Source: CAZAMP01 sp964486455
Lineage (GTDB): Bacteria; Eisenbacteria; RBG-16-71-46; CAZAMP01
Reading direction: 5' to 3'
NCBI GenBank assembly: GCA_964486455.1
Contig: CAZAMP010000062.1
Location: 1 to 20,456 of the forward strand
DNA length: 20,456 nt
The notes below the pieces were generated by a model. It did no database searches. It had not been told where the DNA came from and saw only the letters and a program-made list of their open reading frames with translations. Position numbers and translations under genes: made by a program. Positions 1 through 7,323 of the stretch are shown here, one piece after another. Each line of letters opens with the position of its first letter. Position 1 is the first letter of the stretch.

Positions 1-274
1 CTAGCGCCGTGCGTGTCTCCGGTTCGTCCATCTCGAATTCGGTGTCTCGGTGTCGATCCGGCTTCTCGCCGTCCGCCGTCAGGAAGTCGGTCCAGCGCGA
101 GCGCATGTTTCCGCTCATGTGCTTCATGATGATGGCAATGCTGTTGGCCTCCGGATCTATCGCGCGGAAGAGATCGTCGTCACCAAGCTGATCCAGCGCC
201 TTCTCCGCGAGGCGCTTGAGATCCCTGAAGTTCCCGATGGCGGTCTCGATGTAGTGCTTTCGCAGGTCGTCCAT
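1..274 (-). CDS. DUF1572 (DinB-like) protein, 5' part, runs off left edge
   Basis: Reading the minus strand from the ATG at 274 gives 91 open codons to the window edge, so the C-terminal half is missing. The translation begins MDDLRKHYIETAIGNFRDLK and contains NSIAIIMKHMSGNMRSRW (residues 44-61), then TDFLTADGEKPDR (62-74) and DTEFE. This is the characteristic N-terminal half of the DUF1572 family, a branch of the DinB/YfiT four-helix superfamily. His52 sits where these proteins place a metal-ligand-type histidine. Function is unknown; DinB relatives include thiol-transferase-like and stress-associated proteins. The gene diverges from the membrane-protein gene at 425, leaving 150 bases (275-424) for both promoters; I see no confident -35/-10 pair there. 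An AAGGGATCAGGGAC run just upstream of the ATG can serve as ribosome binding site. Family assignment is by recognition of the motif pattern. Confidence 0.85.
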   Translation of the reverse strand, partial: MDDLRKHYIETAIGNFRDLKRLAEKALDQLGDDDLFRAIDPEANSIAIIMKHMSGNMRSRWTDFLTADGEKPDRHRDTEFEMDEPETRTAL

Positions 275-424
275 GTCCCTGATCCCTTTCAGGAGCGTGT
301 GCCGGTCGTCGCGACCCTATTGTGGCACGAGCGTACCCCGGCGCAGGCGAGATGCGCCACCGCGTCCCGCCGTCGCCAGCGGAAGGCGCTTGCCCGCCGA
401 TCGCGGATTGGGTTCAATCGCGCA

Positions 425-1177
425 ATGGAATCCTGCTGTGGGCCACTCATCACAACCGAGCAGCCGCTCGGGATCGTGCTTCTCTTCACGACCGGCGTCC
501 TAATCAGCTTGGGGCACTGCATCGGCATGTGCGGACCGATCGTCACGGCGTTCGGGCTCACTCAGCGCGGACGCGGCGTCTCCGGCTGGGGCCACGTTCC
601 GATTCTCGCGCGATACCACACCGGTCGGATCATCAGCTACATGATCATCGGCGCAGTCCTCGGCTTGGTGGGGTCCGCGACGCGCCTCGCGGGCGCGACG
701 CAGATCCTTCAAGGCGGGCTCTCGATCCTGGCCGGTCTCTTCATGTTGCTCTTGGGTCTCGGTCTCGTCGGTTGGCTACCCACCGCGTCTTGGGTGGAAA
801 GCGCGGGCGCGGCCGATCGGGTGGGCGGATGGATTCGAGCACTCCTCAACTCGGCGTCGGGAATTCGACAGTTCGGTCTTGGGATCGCGAACGGTTTCTT
901 GCCGTGCGGTCCGGTCATTGCCGTCGCCCTCACCGCCGCCGCCGCCGCGGATGCCGTCCAGGGGATGGGGGCGATGCTGGCATACGGGCTCGGGACCGTC
1001 CCCGCGCTGGTCGTGCTCGGGCTCGGGGCGGGGCACATACCCGCCCGGCTCCGCACCCGGTTCTTCCGGCTGGGCGCCCTGCTGGTCCTGGTGATCGGCC
1101 TTCAGCTGAGCCTGCGCGGGCTCAGCGCATTGGGGGTCGTTCCGCACCTCAAGTTCGGCGAATTCGTGGTCTGGTAG
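425..1177 (+). CDS. DsbD_2/SafE-family membrane protein, likely cbb3 oxidase maturation
   Basis: A 250-residue polytopic membrane protein with about six hydrophobic segments. Hallmarks of the cytochrome c biogenesis DsbD_2 family (often named sulfite exporter TauE/SafE) are visible: GHCIGMCGP at residues 30-38, the Tyr-His-x-Gly-Arg signature at 64-68, and NGFLPCGP at 156-163. The paired cysteines (32, 36 and 161) suggest thiol or metal handling. Members of this family are commonly encoded beside ccoI/ccoS in cbb3 clusters, and this gene lies just upstream of ccoI, so a role in copper delivery or redox maturation of the oxidase is inferred, not shown. The reading frame stays open upstream to base 50, but that extension overlaps the divergent DUF1572 gene and is not membrane-like, so the ATG at 425 is preferred. 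It also places the first helix immediately after a short N-terminus containing Cys-Cys. The ribosome binding site is weak. Confidence 0.85.
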   Translation: MESCCGPLITTEQPLGIVLLFTTGVLISLGHCIGMCGPIVTAFGLTQRGRGVSGWGHVPILARYHTGRIISYMIIGAVLGLVGSATRLAGATQILQGGLSILAGLFMLLLGLGLVGWLPTASWVESAGAADRVGGWIRALLNSASGIRQFGLGIANGFLPCGPVIAVALTAAAAADAVQGMGAMLAYGLGTVPALVVLGLGAGHIPARLRTRFFRLGALLVLVIGLQLSLRGLSALGVVPHLKFGEFVVW

Positions 1178-1314
1178 GTTGTGGTCTGAAGACTGTTGCT
1201 GGCCGACGCATCTGCTGTGATTGCTTAGGGTTACATAGATTACCGCCGTTCGCCGCCAACCGATTGAGCGCAAACCGCTTCTCCCCCCTCAGACACATTC
1301 TTCAGACCACAACC
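1177..1314. repeat. Perfect 16-bp inverted repeat bounding 138 bp
   Basis: GGTTGTGGTCTGAAGA at 1177-1192 is the exact reverse complement of TCTTCAGACCACAACC at 1299-1314. The left arm starts on the last base of the upstream gene's TAG stop. No target-site duplication is evident at the borders, and the 106-base interior encodes nothing recognisable. An 8-base direct repeat GTGGTCTG (1166-1173 and 1181-1188) adjoins the left arm. It could be a small non-autonomous mobile element, a recombination relic, or a long-range RNA stem. Confidence 0.6.
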
Positions 1315-1518
1315 CATGGGTTAAACGGTTGTTCGGCCGGGTTTTAATTGACTCTGACTGTCAGATCTTTCAAAATTCCTCGTTTGGCGCCCAACACTAC
1401 TCTTCAGACACTGATTCCCGGCCGCGGTCGACGCGTCGAGGTGACGAGTGCCGGGCGGCTCGGCGGGGGTCCTCAGCAGATGACTGAACTTTCTCCTTCG
1501 GTCGGCTCGGAGACGCTC
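1178..1518. other. Non-coding stretch between the SafE-type gene and ccoI
   Basis: These 341 bases are visibly richer in A and T than the neighbouring genes and carry no convincing gene. They contain a 16-base inverted repeat, three copies of TCTTCAGAC or its complement (1184-1192 complement, 1299-1307, 1401-1409) and a candidate promoter near 1348-1376. An open frame runs through the last part into ccoI, but its residues do not resemble the CcoI N-terminus. Confidence 0.7.
1348..1376 (+). promoter_or_regulatory. Candidate promoter for ccoI operon with palindrome in spacer
   Basis: TTGACT (1348-1353, five of six matches to the -35 consensus) is followed after 17 bases by CAAAAT (1371-1376, four of six matches to -10). 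The spacer holds the 13-base perfect palindrome TCTGACTGTCAGA (1353-1365), positioned where a repressor or activator could bind. It would place transcription start about 130 bases upstream of the ccoI ATG. Regulator identity is unknown; it does not match the FNR box TTGAT-N4-ATCAA. Confidence 0.35.
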
Positions 1519-3972
1519 ATGCCGATCGTCGAGAAAACACAACGTCCAATCACGCCCTCCGTCGATGCGGCCCGGACGACGTGCCTCCACTGCGACCTGC
1601 CAATCCCCTCCGATCGACAGGCGAAGGCCGATCCCTATTGCTGCGAGGGGTGTCGAACCGTCTACCGGCTGATCCACGACGAAGGACTCGATCGGTTCTA
1701 CGATCTCCGTCGCGGGAGCATCGCGCCGCCGTCCACCGAGAGACCCGACAGCTTCGCCTGGCTGGATGGAATCCTCGGTGATGACTCCGCCGGTGAGCGT
1801 GGCGCATCATGCCGTCTGACGCTCGATGTGCAGGGCGTTCACTGCGCCGCTTGCGTTTGGCTTCTCGAAGAACTGTACCGGCGCGCCGCGGGCGGCGTGC
1901 AGATCCGGATCAATCCGACGATCGGCAAGGCGGATCTCGTCTGGGATTCGGACCGCGGCGACCTTCGCGACTACCTTCGCGAGGCGGAGACGTTCGGATA
2001 TCGGTTCGGGCCGAGCCGAAAGGGCGCGCCGCGGCGGTCGCGCGGGCTCCTCGCCCGCCTGGGTGTGTGTGTCGCCGCCGCGATGAACGTCATGATCTTC
2101 AGTCTCTCGTACTACTTCGGTCTGGCACCGCGCGACGGGACCCTCTACACGTTCTTCGGACAGCTCAGCATCGCGCTCGCGACCGTTTCCGTCGTCGTGG
2201 GTGGCTGGGTTTTCTTCAAAGCGGCGGTCATCGGGATCCGCCGCCGCCTCATCCATCTGGATCTCCCGATCGCGCTCGGGATCGCCCTTGCCTATGCCGG
2301 GTCCGTCTATGCCTACGTGAGCGCGGGACCCGAAGCGGCGTACTTCGACACCGTCACCATTTTCGTGGCCCTCATGCTCGTCGGGCGCTACCTCCAGGAA
2401 CGTGTGCTCGAACGCAACCGAAACACGCTTCTCGAAAGCGGCGGCATCGAGAATCTCTTCGCCAAGCGCTTCGAGGACGGGCGGCTCGCATCGGTCCCGG
2501 TTTCGGCGATCGCGCTCGGGGACGAGATCTGGTTGGTCCCGGGCGATCTGGCTCCGATCGAAGGCACGCTCCTCGGCGCGGACGCTGAGATCTCGCTCGA
2601 TTGGATCACGGGAGAGTCGGAGGTCCGCGCGCTCGAGCCCGGCGATCGGGTTCCCGCCGGCGCATTCAACGCCGGACACACGACGGTCCGGATGGCGGCG
2701 ATGGAGCCCTTCTCACGCTCGCGCCTGAACGATCTTCTCCGCATCGCGCCGCCGAACGAGGCGACGACCGACGCACCGAACGCCGCCGCACGCGGAGGGG
2801 AAGGCCGGCGTTGGTGGTCACGTGTGGGCAGTGTGTACGTTGGGGCCGTGTTGACCCTCGCGTTGGCCGGGTTTCTGACGTGGGCCGGTCGTGACGTGAC
2901 GAAGGCGATCGAGGTCACGATCGCCATTCTCGTCGTGACGTGTCCATGCGCCTTGGGGCTCGCCACACCGCTCGCGAACGAGCTCGTGCACATCGCGCTT
3001 CGCCGACGCGGGGTCTTTCTCCGCAGCGGCACGTTCTTCGATCGGGCGCTCTCGGTGAAAAAGGTGCTCTTCGACAAGACCGGAACGCTCACGATGGGCC
3101 GGCTCGCTCTGACCCCGGCTTCTTGCGGAGCGCTCGACGCGCTCGATGCGGATGCGCGGCGCGTGCTCCTCAACATGACCGCCCGTAGCAATCATCCCGC
3201 AAGCCGTTGCCTCTCCACCGCTCTCGCCGACGGGACGGCGCCGGAGCTGGACGCCGGTGTGGACGATGTGGTCGAGCGGCCCGGGCGGGGAATCAAGTGG
3301 GCCCGCACGGATGGCGTCTATCGGCTGGGTCGCCCGGACTTCGCCCTGGATGGGGCGCTGTCGGCGAGCGACGAGACGGTATTCAGCCTGGACGGGCGTC
3401 AGATCGCGTCATTCGCGTTCAGAGAAGAGATCAAGGGAGATGCGGCGGAAGAGGTTCGGCGTCTCGCCGATGATGGGCAAGACGTTTATCAATTGAGCGG
3501 CGACGTCCCCGCCAAGGTGCTCGCGGCGGCGCGTGAGCTCGGGATTCCCGCAGATCGCTCGCACGGTGGGCTCAGCCCCGAAGAGAAGGCGGAGTACGTC
3601 CGCCGACTCGACGCCGGCGACACCCTCATGGTGGGTGACGGTATCAACGACGGCCCCAGCTTCGAGGCCGCGCTCTGTGCCGCCACACCGGCCGTCGACA
3701 GGCCCGCGCTTCCGGGCAAAGCCGACTTCTACTTCCTCGGTGAAGGGATCGCGGCGGTCCGACGGGCCCTCGCGGCGGCCACGAAGCTTCGTGCCATCGT
3801 CCGGCGAAACCTGATCTTCGCCGTCGTCTACAATGCCGCCGCACTCGCGCTTTGCTTCGCGGGTCGGGTCACGCCGGTGGCGGCCGCCATACTGATGCCG
3901 CTCAGCTCGGTTGCAATCGTCACGCTCACGGCGTATCAACTCTCCGGGAGGCGACTGACTTGGATGTCGTGA
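1519..3972 (+). CDS. ccoI: Copper-translocating P1B-type ATPase for cbb3 oxidase assembly
   Basis: An 817-residue heavy-metal P-type ATPase of the CcoI/FixI type that supplies copper for the CuB site of cbb3 oxidase. An N-terminal cysteine-rich metal-binding domain has Cys22-x-x-Cys25 and Cys41-Cys42-x-x-Cys45. It is followed by an HMA domain with HCAAC (Cys109, Cys112), membrane helices, the TGES actuator loop (from 364), the intramembrane Cys475-Pro-Cys477, the phosphorylation motif DKTGTLT (Asp519), the His559-Pro560 nucleotide-binding pair and GDGINDG (Asp707, Asp711). All catalytic motifs are intact. Start choice: ATG 1519 has GGAG six bases upstream and gives a CcoI-like N-terminus. ATG 1480 is a less likely alternative (830 residues), and a start at 1348 would fall in the candidate -35 element. 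The 3' end overlaps ccoS by 13 bases, implying translational coupling. Confidence 0.95.
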   Translation: MPIVEKTQRPITPSVDAARTTCLHCDLPIPSDRQAKADPYCCEGCRTVYRLIHDEGLDRFYDLRRGSIAPPSTERPDSFAWLDGILGDDSAGERGASCRLTLDVQGVHCAACVWLLEELYRRAAGGVQIRINPTIGKADLVWDSDRGDLRDYLREAETFGYRFGPSRKGAPRRSRGLLARLGVCVAAAMNVMIFSLSYYFGLAPRDGTLYTFFGQLSIALATVSVVVGGWVFFKAAVIGIRRRLIHLDLPIALGIALAYAGSVYAYVSAGPEAAYFDTVTIFVALMLVGRYLQERVLERNRNTLLESGGIENLFAKRFEDGRLASVPVSAIALGDEIWLVPGDLAPIEGTLLGADAEISLDWITGESEVRALEPGDRVPAGAFNAGHTTVRMAAMEPFSRSRLNDLLRIAPPNEATTDAPNAAARGGEGRRWWSRVGSVYVGAVLTLALAGFLTWAGRDVTKAIEVTIAILVVTCPCALGLATPLANELVHIALRRRGVFLRSGTFFDRALSVKKVLFDKTGTLTMGRLALTPASCGALDALDADARRVLLNMTARSNHPASRCLSTALADGTAPELDAGVDDVVERPGRGIKWARTDGVYRLGRPDFALDGALSASDETVFSLDGRQIASFAFREEIKGDAAEEVRRLADDGQDVYQLSGDVPAKVLAAARELGIPADRSHGGLSPEEKAEYVRRLDAGDTLMVGDGINDGPSFEAALCAATPAVDRPALPGKADFYFLGEGIAAVRRALAAATKLRAIVRRNLIFAVVYNAAALALCFAGRVTPVAAAILMPLSSVAIVTLTAYQLSGRRLTWMS

Positions 3973-4166
3973 TTATATTGGTGTTCATCAGCCTGATGCT
4001 CGTGATCGCCGCGCTGCTGCTTCTCGTTTCGAGAATCCGCGGCGGCGACATCGAGCACGGTGATCGGCTGTCACTGTTACCTTTGGAAGAAGACGGGCCT
4101 GGGACTGAGGCCGGGAAACGGATAGAGAAGGAGGCGGGATCGCGTCATGCAAACCGTAAACGCTGA
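3960..4166 (+). CDS. ccoS: CcoS-like small oxidase maturation protein
   Basis: A 68-residue protein with one N-terminal membrane helix (about residues 3-23) followed by a charged tail, RIRGGDIEHGDRLSLLPLEED and beyond. Size, topology and position directly after ccoI match CcoS, a protein required for cofactor insertion into cbb3 oxidase. The start is inferred as TTG 3960, because GGGAGG (3946-3951) lies eight bases upstream and the helix begins immediately. GTG 3969 is possible, and upstream ATGs belong to the ccoI frame region. It overlaps ccoI by 13 bases and ccoNO by 20 bases. The usual CcoS signature around Gly-Gln-x-Asp-Asp is only loosely kept, so the name rests partly on context. Confidence 0.75.
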   Translation: MDVVIILVFISLMLVIAALLLLVSRIRGGDIEHGDRLSLLPLEEDGPGTEAGKRIEKEAGSRHANRKR

Positions 4167-6522
4167 TACACGCCACATCGTCTACGACGACGAAATCACC
4201 CGGATGTTCACGCTGGCGTCGATCATCTTCGGAGTGGTGAGCCTGCTCGTAGGCGTACTGATCGCCGCCCAGCTGCCGTTCTGGCAGGCGAACCTGGGCC
4301 TGCCGTGGACGGCGTTCGGGCGGCTACGGCCGCTTCACACGAACGCGGCCATCTTCGCGTTCGTCGGGAACATGATGTTCGCGGGGATCTACTACTCCAC
4401 GCAGCGGCTGCTCAAGACGCGCATGGCGAGCGACCTGCTAAGCCGCGTGAACTTCTGGGGATGGCAGCTCATCATCGTGGCGGCGGCCGTCTCACTGCCG
4501 CTCGGGCTCACGCAGGGAAAGGAGTACGCGGAGCTCATCTGGCCGATCGACATCATGATCGCGCTCGTCTGGGTGACATTCGCGGTGAACTTCTTCTGGA
4601 CGCTTGCGCTGCGAAACGAGCGCAATCTCTACGTGGCGATATGGTTCTACATCGCGACGATCGTGACGATCACGGTGCTGCACGTCGTCAACAGTCTCCA
4701 GCTGCCGGTCAATCTGTTAAAGGCATACTCTATCTATCCGGGGGTTCAGGACGCGCTCGTCCAATGGTGGTACGGGCATAACGCCGTAGGCTTCTTCCTG
4801 ACCACGCCCATTCTCGGGATCATGTACTACTTCATCCCGAAAGCGGTCGGCCGCCCGGTCTACTCCTACAAGCTGTCGGTCGTTCACTTTTGGGCGTTGG
4901 TCTTCGTCTATATATGGGCCGGACCTCACCATCTGCTCTACACCTCGTTGCCGGACTGGTCGCAGACGTTGGGAATGGTCTTTAGCCTGATGCTCTGGGC
5001 GCCGTCGTGGGGCGGCATGCTCAACGGGCTGCTCACGCTGCGTGGGGCCTGGGACAAGCTCCGCACCGACCCGGTGGTCAAGTTCTTCATCGTGGCCGTG
5101 ACCTTCTATGGCATGTCGACCTTCGAGGGACCGCTCCTGTCGATCAAGAGCGTGAACTCGCTCGCGCACTACACCGACTGGATCATCGGACACGTGCACG
5201 GCGGCACGCTCGGTTGGAACGGCTTCATGGCGGCCGGGATGTTTTACTGGCTCGTCCCGCGCCTCTGGAAGACGAAGCTTTACTCCGTCAAGTGGGCGGA
5301 GGCCCATTTCTGGATGGGGACGTTCGGCATCTTGATCTACATCGGCGCGATGTGGATCACGGGCGTGAACCAGGGTCTCTACTGGCGGGCGCTCGACGCG
5401 GACGGCTTCCTGAAGTATCCGGACTTCATCGAACCGATCCTCTCGTCGCAGTTCCTCTGGAAGATGCGCCTCGCGGGGGGAGCGGCATACTTCCTCGGTT
5501 TCATGCTGATGACGGTCAACCTGTTCGCCACGATCCGCCAGGGTGTGAGGGTGAATGGTGAGGCCAAGGTCGCCGTGCCCGTCATCGACAAGGGCCCGTC
5601 GTTCTGGAAGCTCGTCAAGGGCGCGCCCGTCGTCATCTCGACGATCGTTGTCATTCTCGCCGTCCTGCTCGGCATCACCGGACCCGTCACGAGCGCGGTC
5701 GTTCTCGCGCTGGGCATGGTGGCCGTCGTCGCCGCGGTCCTCATCGCGGGGATGGAGCGGCGCGAGTCGGGAAGCTGGCACCGCCTTCTCGAGGGGAAAC
5801 CGCTCGCGTTCTCGCTCTTTGTGCTCTTCTCTATTCTCGTTGGAGGGGTCGCCGAGCTGGTCCCGAGCATCGTTCTCGAGAGGAAGGTTCCGGTGACGAC
5901 TGCGGTGGCGGTCGACGACAGCGCGGCCGTCGTCGAGGCCTCGGCGACCGCGGTCGATATGCGGTTCGTACAACAGCCGTACAGCCCGCTCGAGCTGGAG
6001 GGGCGCGACATCTACATCCGGGAGGGGTGCTATAACTGCCACAGCCAGATGGTCCGGCCGTTCCGCCACGAGACCCTTCGCTACGGAGACTTCTCGCGGT
6101 CGACCGAGTTCATCTATGACCACCCGTTCCAGTGGGGCTCGCGTCGCATCGGACCCGATCTCCACAGGGTGGGCGGGAAGTACCCCAATCTTTGGCACTA
6201 CCAGCACATGATGGATCCGCGGGCCACGTCGCCGGGTTCGAACATGCCGACCTACGCGTGGATGAAGGACTGGCGGGTGAAGTTCGACGTGATCCCGAAG
6301 AAGTTGACGGCGATGCGTCAGCTTGGAGTCCCCTACACGGACGGTGACGTCGCGACGGCCGTCGAGGTGGCGAAGAGCCAGGCCGAGCTCATCCGCACGG
6401 AGCTGGCCGGGCAGCATGTCGAGATCGACTCGGAGAGCCAGATGGTCGCGTTGATCGCGTACCTCCAGAGACTCGGTCGGGGCCCACAGCCGGTGGCGCT
6501 CGAAACCGCGGAGAGGAGGTAG
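4147..6522 (+). CDS. ccoNO: Fused cbb3-type cytochrome c oxidase subunits I and II
   Basis: A 791-residue fusion of the catalytic subunit CcoN (about residues 1-470) and the monohaem subunit CcoO (about 548-791). It reduces O2 to water and pumps protons in the cytoplasmic membrane. CcoN ligands are all present: low-spin haem b His64 and His351, haem b3 His349, CuB His211, His261 and His262, and Tyr255 for the His-Tyr crosslink. Each is offset by four from the Pseudomonas stutzeri numbering, and Glu327 in TFEGP corresponds to its Glu323. CcoO has a membrane anchor (about 552-575), the haem c site CYNCH (Cys628, Cys631, His632) and Met700 in GSNMPTYAW as the likely axial ligand. Between them, about residues 493-536 add two hydrophobic helices not expected in either subunit. 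They preserve topology so that the CcoO haem still faces the periplasm. AAGGAGG lies 12 bases before the ATG. Confidence 0.97.
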   Translation: MQTVNADTRHIVYDDEITRMFTLASIIFGVVSLLVGVLIAAQLPFWQANLGLPWTAFGRLRPLHTNAAIFAFVGNMMFAGIYYSTQRLLKTRMASDLLSRVNFWGWQLIIVAAAVSLPLGLTQGKEYAELIWPIDIMIALVWVTFAVNFFWTLALRNERNLYVAIWFYIATIVTITVLHVVNSLQLPVNLLKAYSIYPGVQDALVQWWYGHNAVGFFLTTPILGIMYYFIPKAVGRPVYSYKLSVVHFWALVFVYIWAGPHHLLYTSLPDWSQTLGMVFSLMLWAPSWGGMLNGLLTLRGAWDKLRTDPVVKFFIVAVTFYGMSTFEGPLLSIKSVNSLAHYTDWIIGHVHGGTLGWNGFMAAGMFYWLVPRLWKTKLYSVKWAEAHFWMGTFGILIYIGAMWITGVNQGLYWRALDADGFLKYPDFIEPILSSQFLWKMRLAGGAAYFLGFMLMTVNLFATIRQGVRVNGEAKVAVPVIDKGPSFWKLVKGAPVVISTIVVILAVLLGITGPVTSAVVLALGMVAVVAAVLIAGMERRESGSWHRLLEGKPLAFSLFVLFSILVGGVAELVPSIVLERKVPVTTAVAVDDSAAVVEASATAVDMRFVQQPYSPLELEGRDIYIREGCYNCHSQMVRPFRHETLRYGDFSRSTEFIYDHPFQWGSRRIGPDLHRVGGKYPNLWHYQHMMDPRATSPGSNMPTYAWMKDWRVKFDVIPKKLTAMRQLGVPYTDGDVATAVEVAKSQAELIRTELAGQHVEIDSESQMVALIAYLQRLGRGPQPVALETAERR

Positions 6523-6524
6523 CC

Positions 6525-6728
6525 ATGTTCCAGGAATTCTTCGCGCGGAGCGATCTCCTCTTCTGGCCCCTTGTGGGGCTGGCGATATTCTTCCTGACGT
6601 TCCTTGGTGTTCTGGCGTACGTCTTCTTCGGTATGAAGAAGGGCCGTGCGCTGGATAGAATTGCCTCGCTGCCGCTCGAGGACGATCAGCCGAGCAGTGC
6701 GGACGGCTGTGATGGGAGGGTGTCCTGA
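6525..6728 (+). CDS. ccoQ: CcoQ/FixQ-like small cbb3 oxidase subunit
   Basis: A 67-residue protein with a single membrane helix (about residues 11-36) and a basic then acidic cytoplasmic tail containing LPLEDDQ. Length, topology and position between ccoO and ccoP match CcoQ, which stabilises the association of CcoP with the core oxidase. AGGAGG lies just upstream of the ATG and overlaps the end of ccoNO, whose stop is two bases away. The tail's LPLEDD closely echoes LPLEED in the CcoS-like protein. Sequence conservation in this family is low, so the assignment depends on synteny as well as on the fold. Confidence 0.85.
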   Translation: MFQEFFARSDLLFWPLVGLAIFFLTFLGVLAYVFFGMKKGRALDRIASLPLEDDQPSSADGCDGRVS

Positions 6729-6729
6729 G

Positions 6730-7323
6730 ATGGCCAAAGAATCGAAAAGAGACCAACTACTCGATCACGAATACGACGGTATACAGGAGTACGACAACAA
6801 GCTTCCCAACTGGTGGCTTTACATCCTGTACGGCAGCATCGCGTTTTCGCTTCTGTACTGGTTGTTCTTCCATACCTTCGGCATCGGGAAGCTCTCGGTG
6901 GAAAGGTATGATACCGAGATGATCGCCGCGGCCGAAGCGCAGCTCGCGAGGATGAGCACTGAAGAACTGACGGATGAGTCACTTCTTCTGATGGCATCGA
7001 TCCCGGACCGGCTGACCGAGGGTGTGAAGATCTTCGAGCAGTTCTGCGTCGTGTGTCACGGCGCAAACGGAGAGGGAAGCGTGGGTCCCAACCTGACCGA
7101 CGCCTACTGGCTTCACGGCAGCCGGCCGACGGACATTCACAAGACGGTGATGGATGGCGTGCCGGACAAGGGGATGGTCGCGTGGTCCGGTCAGCTTGGC
7201 CCCCGGCGCGTGCAGGCGGTGGTAGCGCATCTGCTGACGCTCAAAGGGACGGATGTTCCGGGCAAGGCACCCGAAGGTGAACTCGAAACAGACGAGAAAG
7301 GGGCCTCGAGCGAGGACATCTGA
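6730..7323 (+). CDS. ccoP: cbb3 oxidase subunit III, single-haem form
   Basis: A 197-residue membrane-anchored cytochrome c that passes electrons into the oxidase. The N-terminal FixP_N domain is clear: HEYDGIQEYDNKLPNWW at 13-29 followed by one helix (about 29-50). A class I cytochrome c domain follows, with CVVCH (Cys106, Cys109, His110) and a likely axial Met149 in DKGMVAW. Most proteobacterial CcoP proteins carry two haem c domains and are about 300 residues long; here only one CxxCH exists and the frame closes normally, so this is a shortened, not truncated, variant. The ATG is one base after the ccoQ stop, with GGGAGGG nearby; a longer in-frame start at 6646 would lie inside ccoQ and is rejected. 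The stop overlaps the ccoG start (TGATG). Confidence 0.93.
   Translation: MAKESKRDQLLDHEYDGIQEYDNKLPNWWLYILYGSIAFSLLYWLFFHTFGIGKLSVERYDTEMIAAAEAQLARMSTEELTDESLLLMASIPDRLTEGVKIFEQFCVVCHGANGEGSVGPNLTDAYWLHGSRPTDIHKTVMDGVPDKGMVAWSGQLGPRRVQAVVAHLLTLKGTDVPGKAPEGELETDEKGASSEDI

Noticed and set aside
50..424. N-terminal extension of the SafE-type membrane protein
   Set aside because: The added residues are charged and arginine-rich, unlike the family, and they overlap the divergent DUF1572 coding sequence, whose reading is far more protein-like.
1348..1518. Longer N-terminus for CcoI beginning at 1348
   Set aside because: The extra residues show no family resemblance and the proposed start lies in a likely -35 element; ATG 1519 with GGAG at proper spacing gives the expected N-terminus.
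1807..2679. 290-codon open frame antisense to ccoI
   Set aside because: Low-information charged composition and complete overlap with intact ATPase motifs.
4717..6756. 679-codon open frame antisense to ccoNO/ccoQ
   Set aside because: It is the mirror of a GC-rich gene. Its composition (Arg, His, Asp, Glu, Val, Pro with no domain pattern) is typical of antisense shadows, and ccoNO on the other strand is certain.
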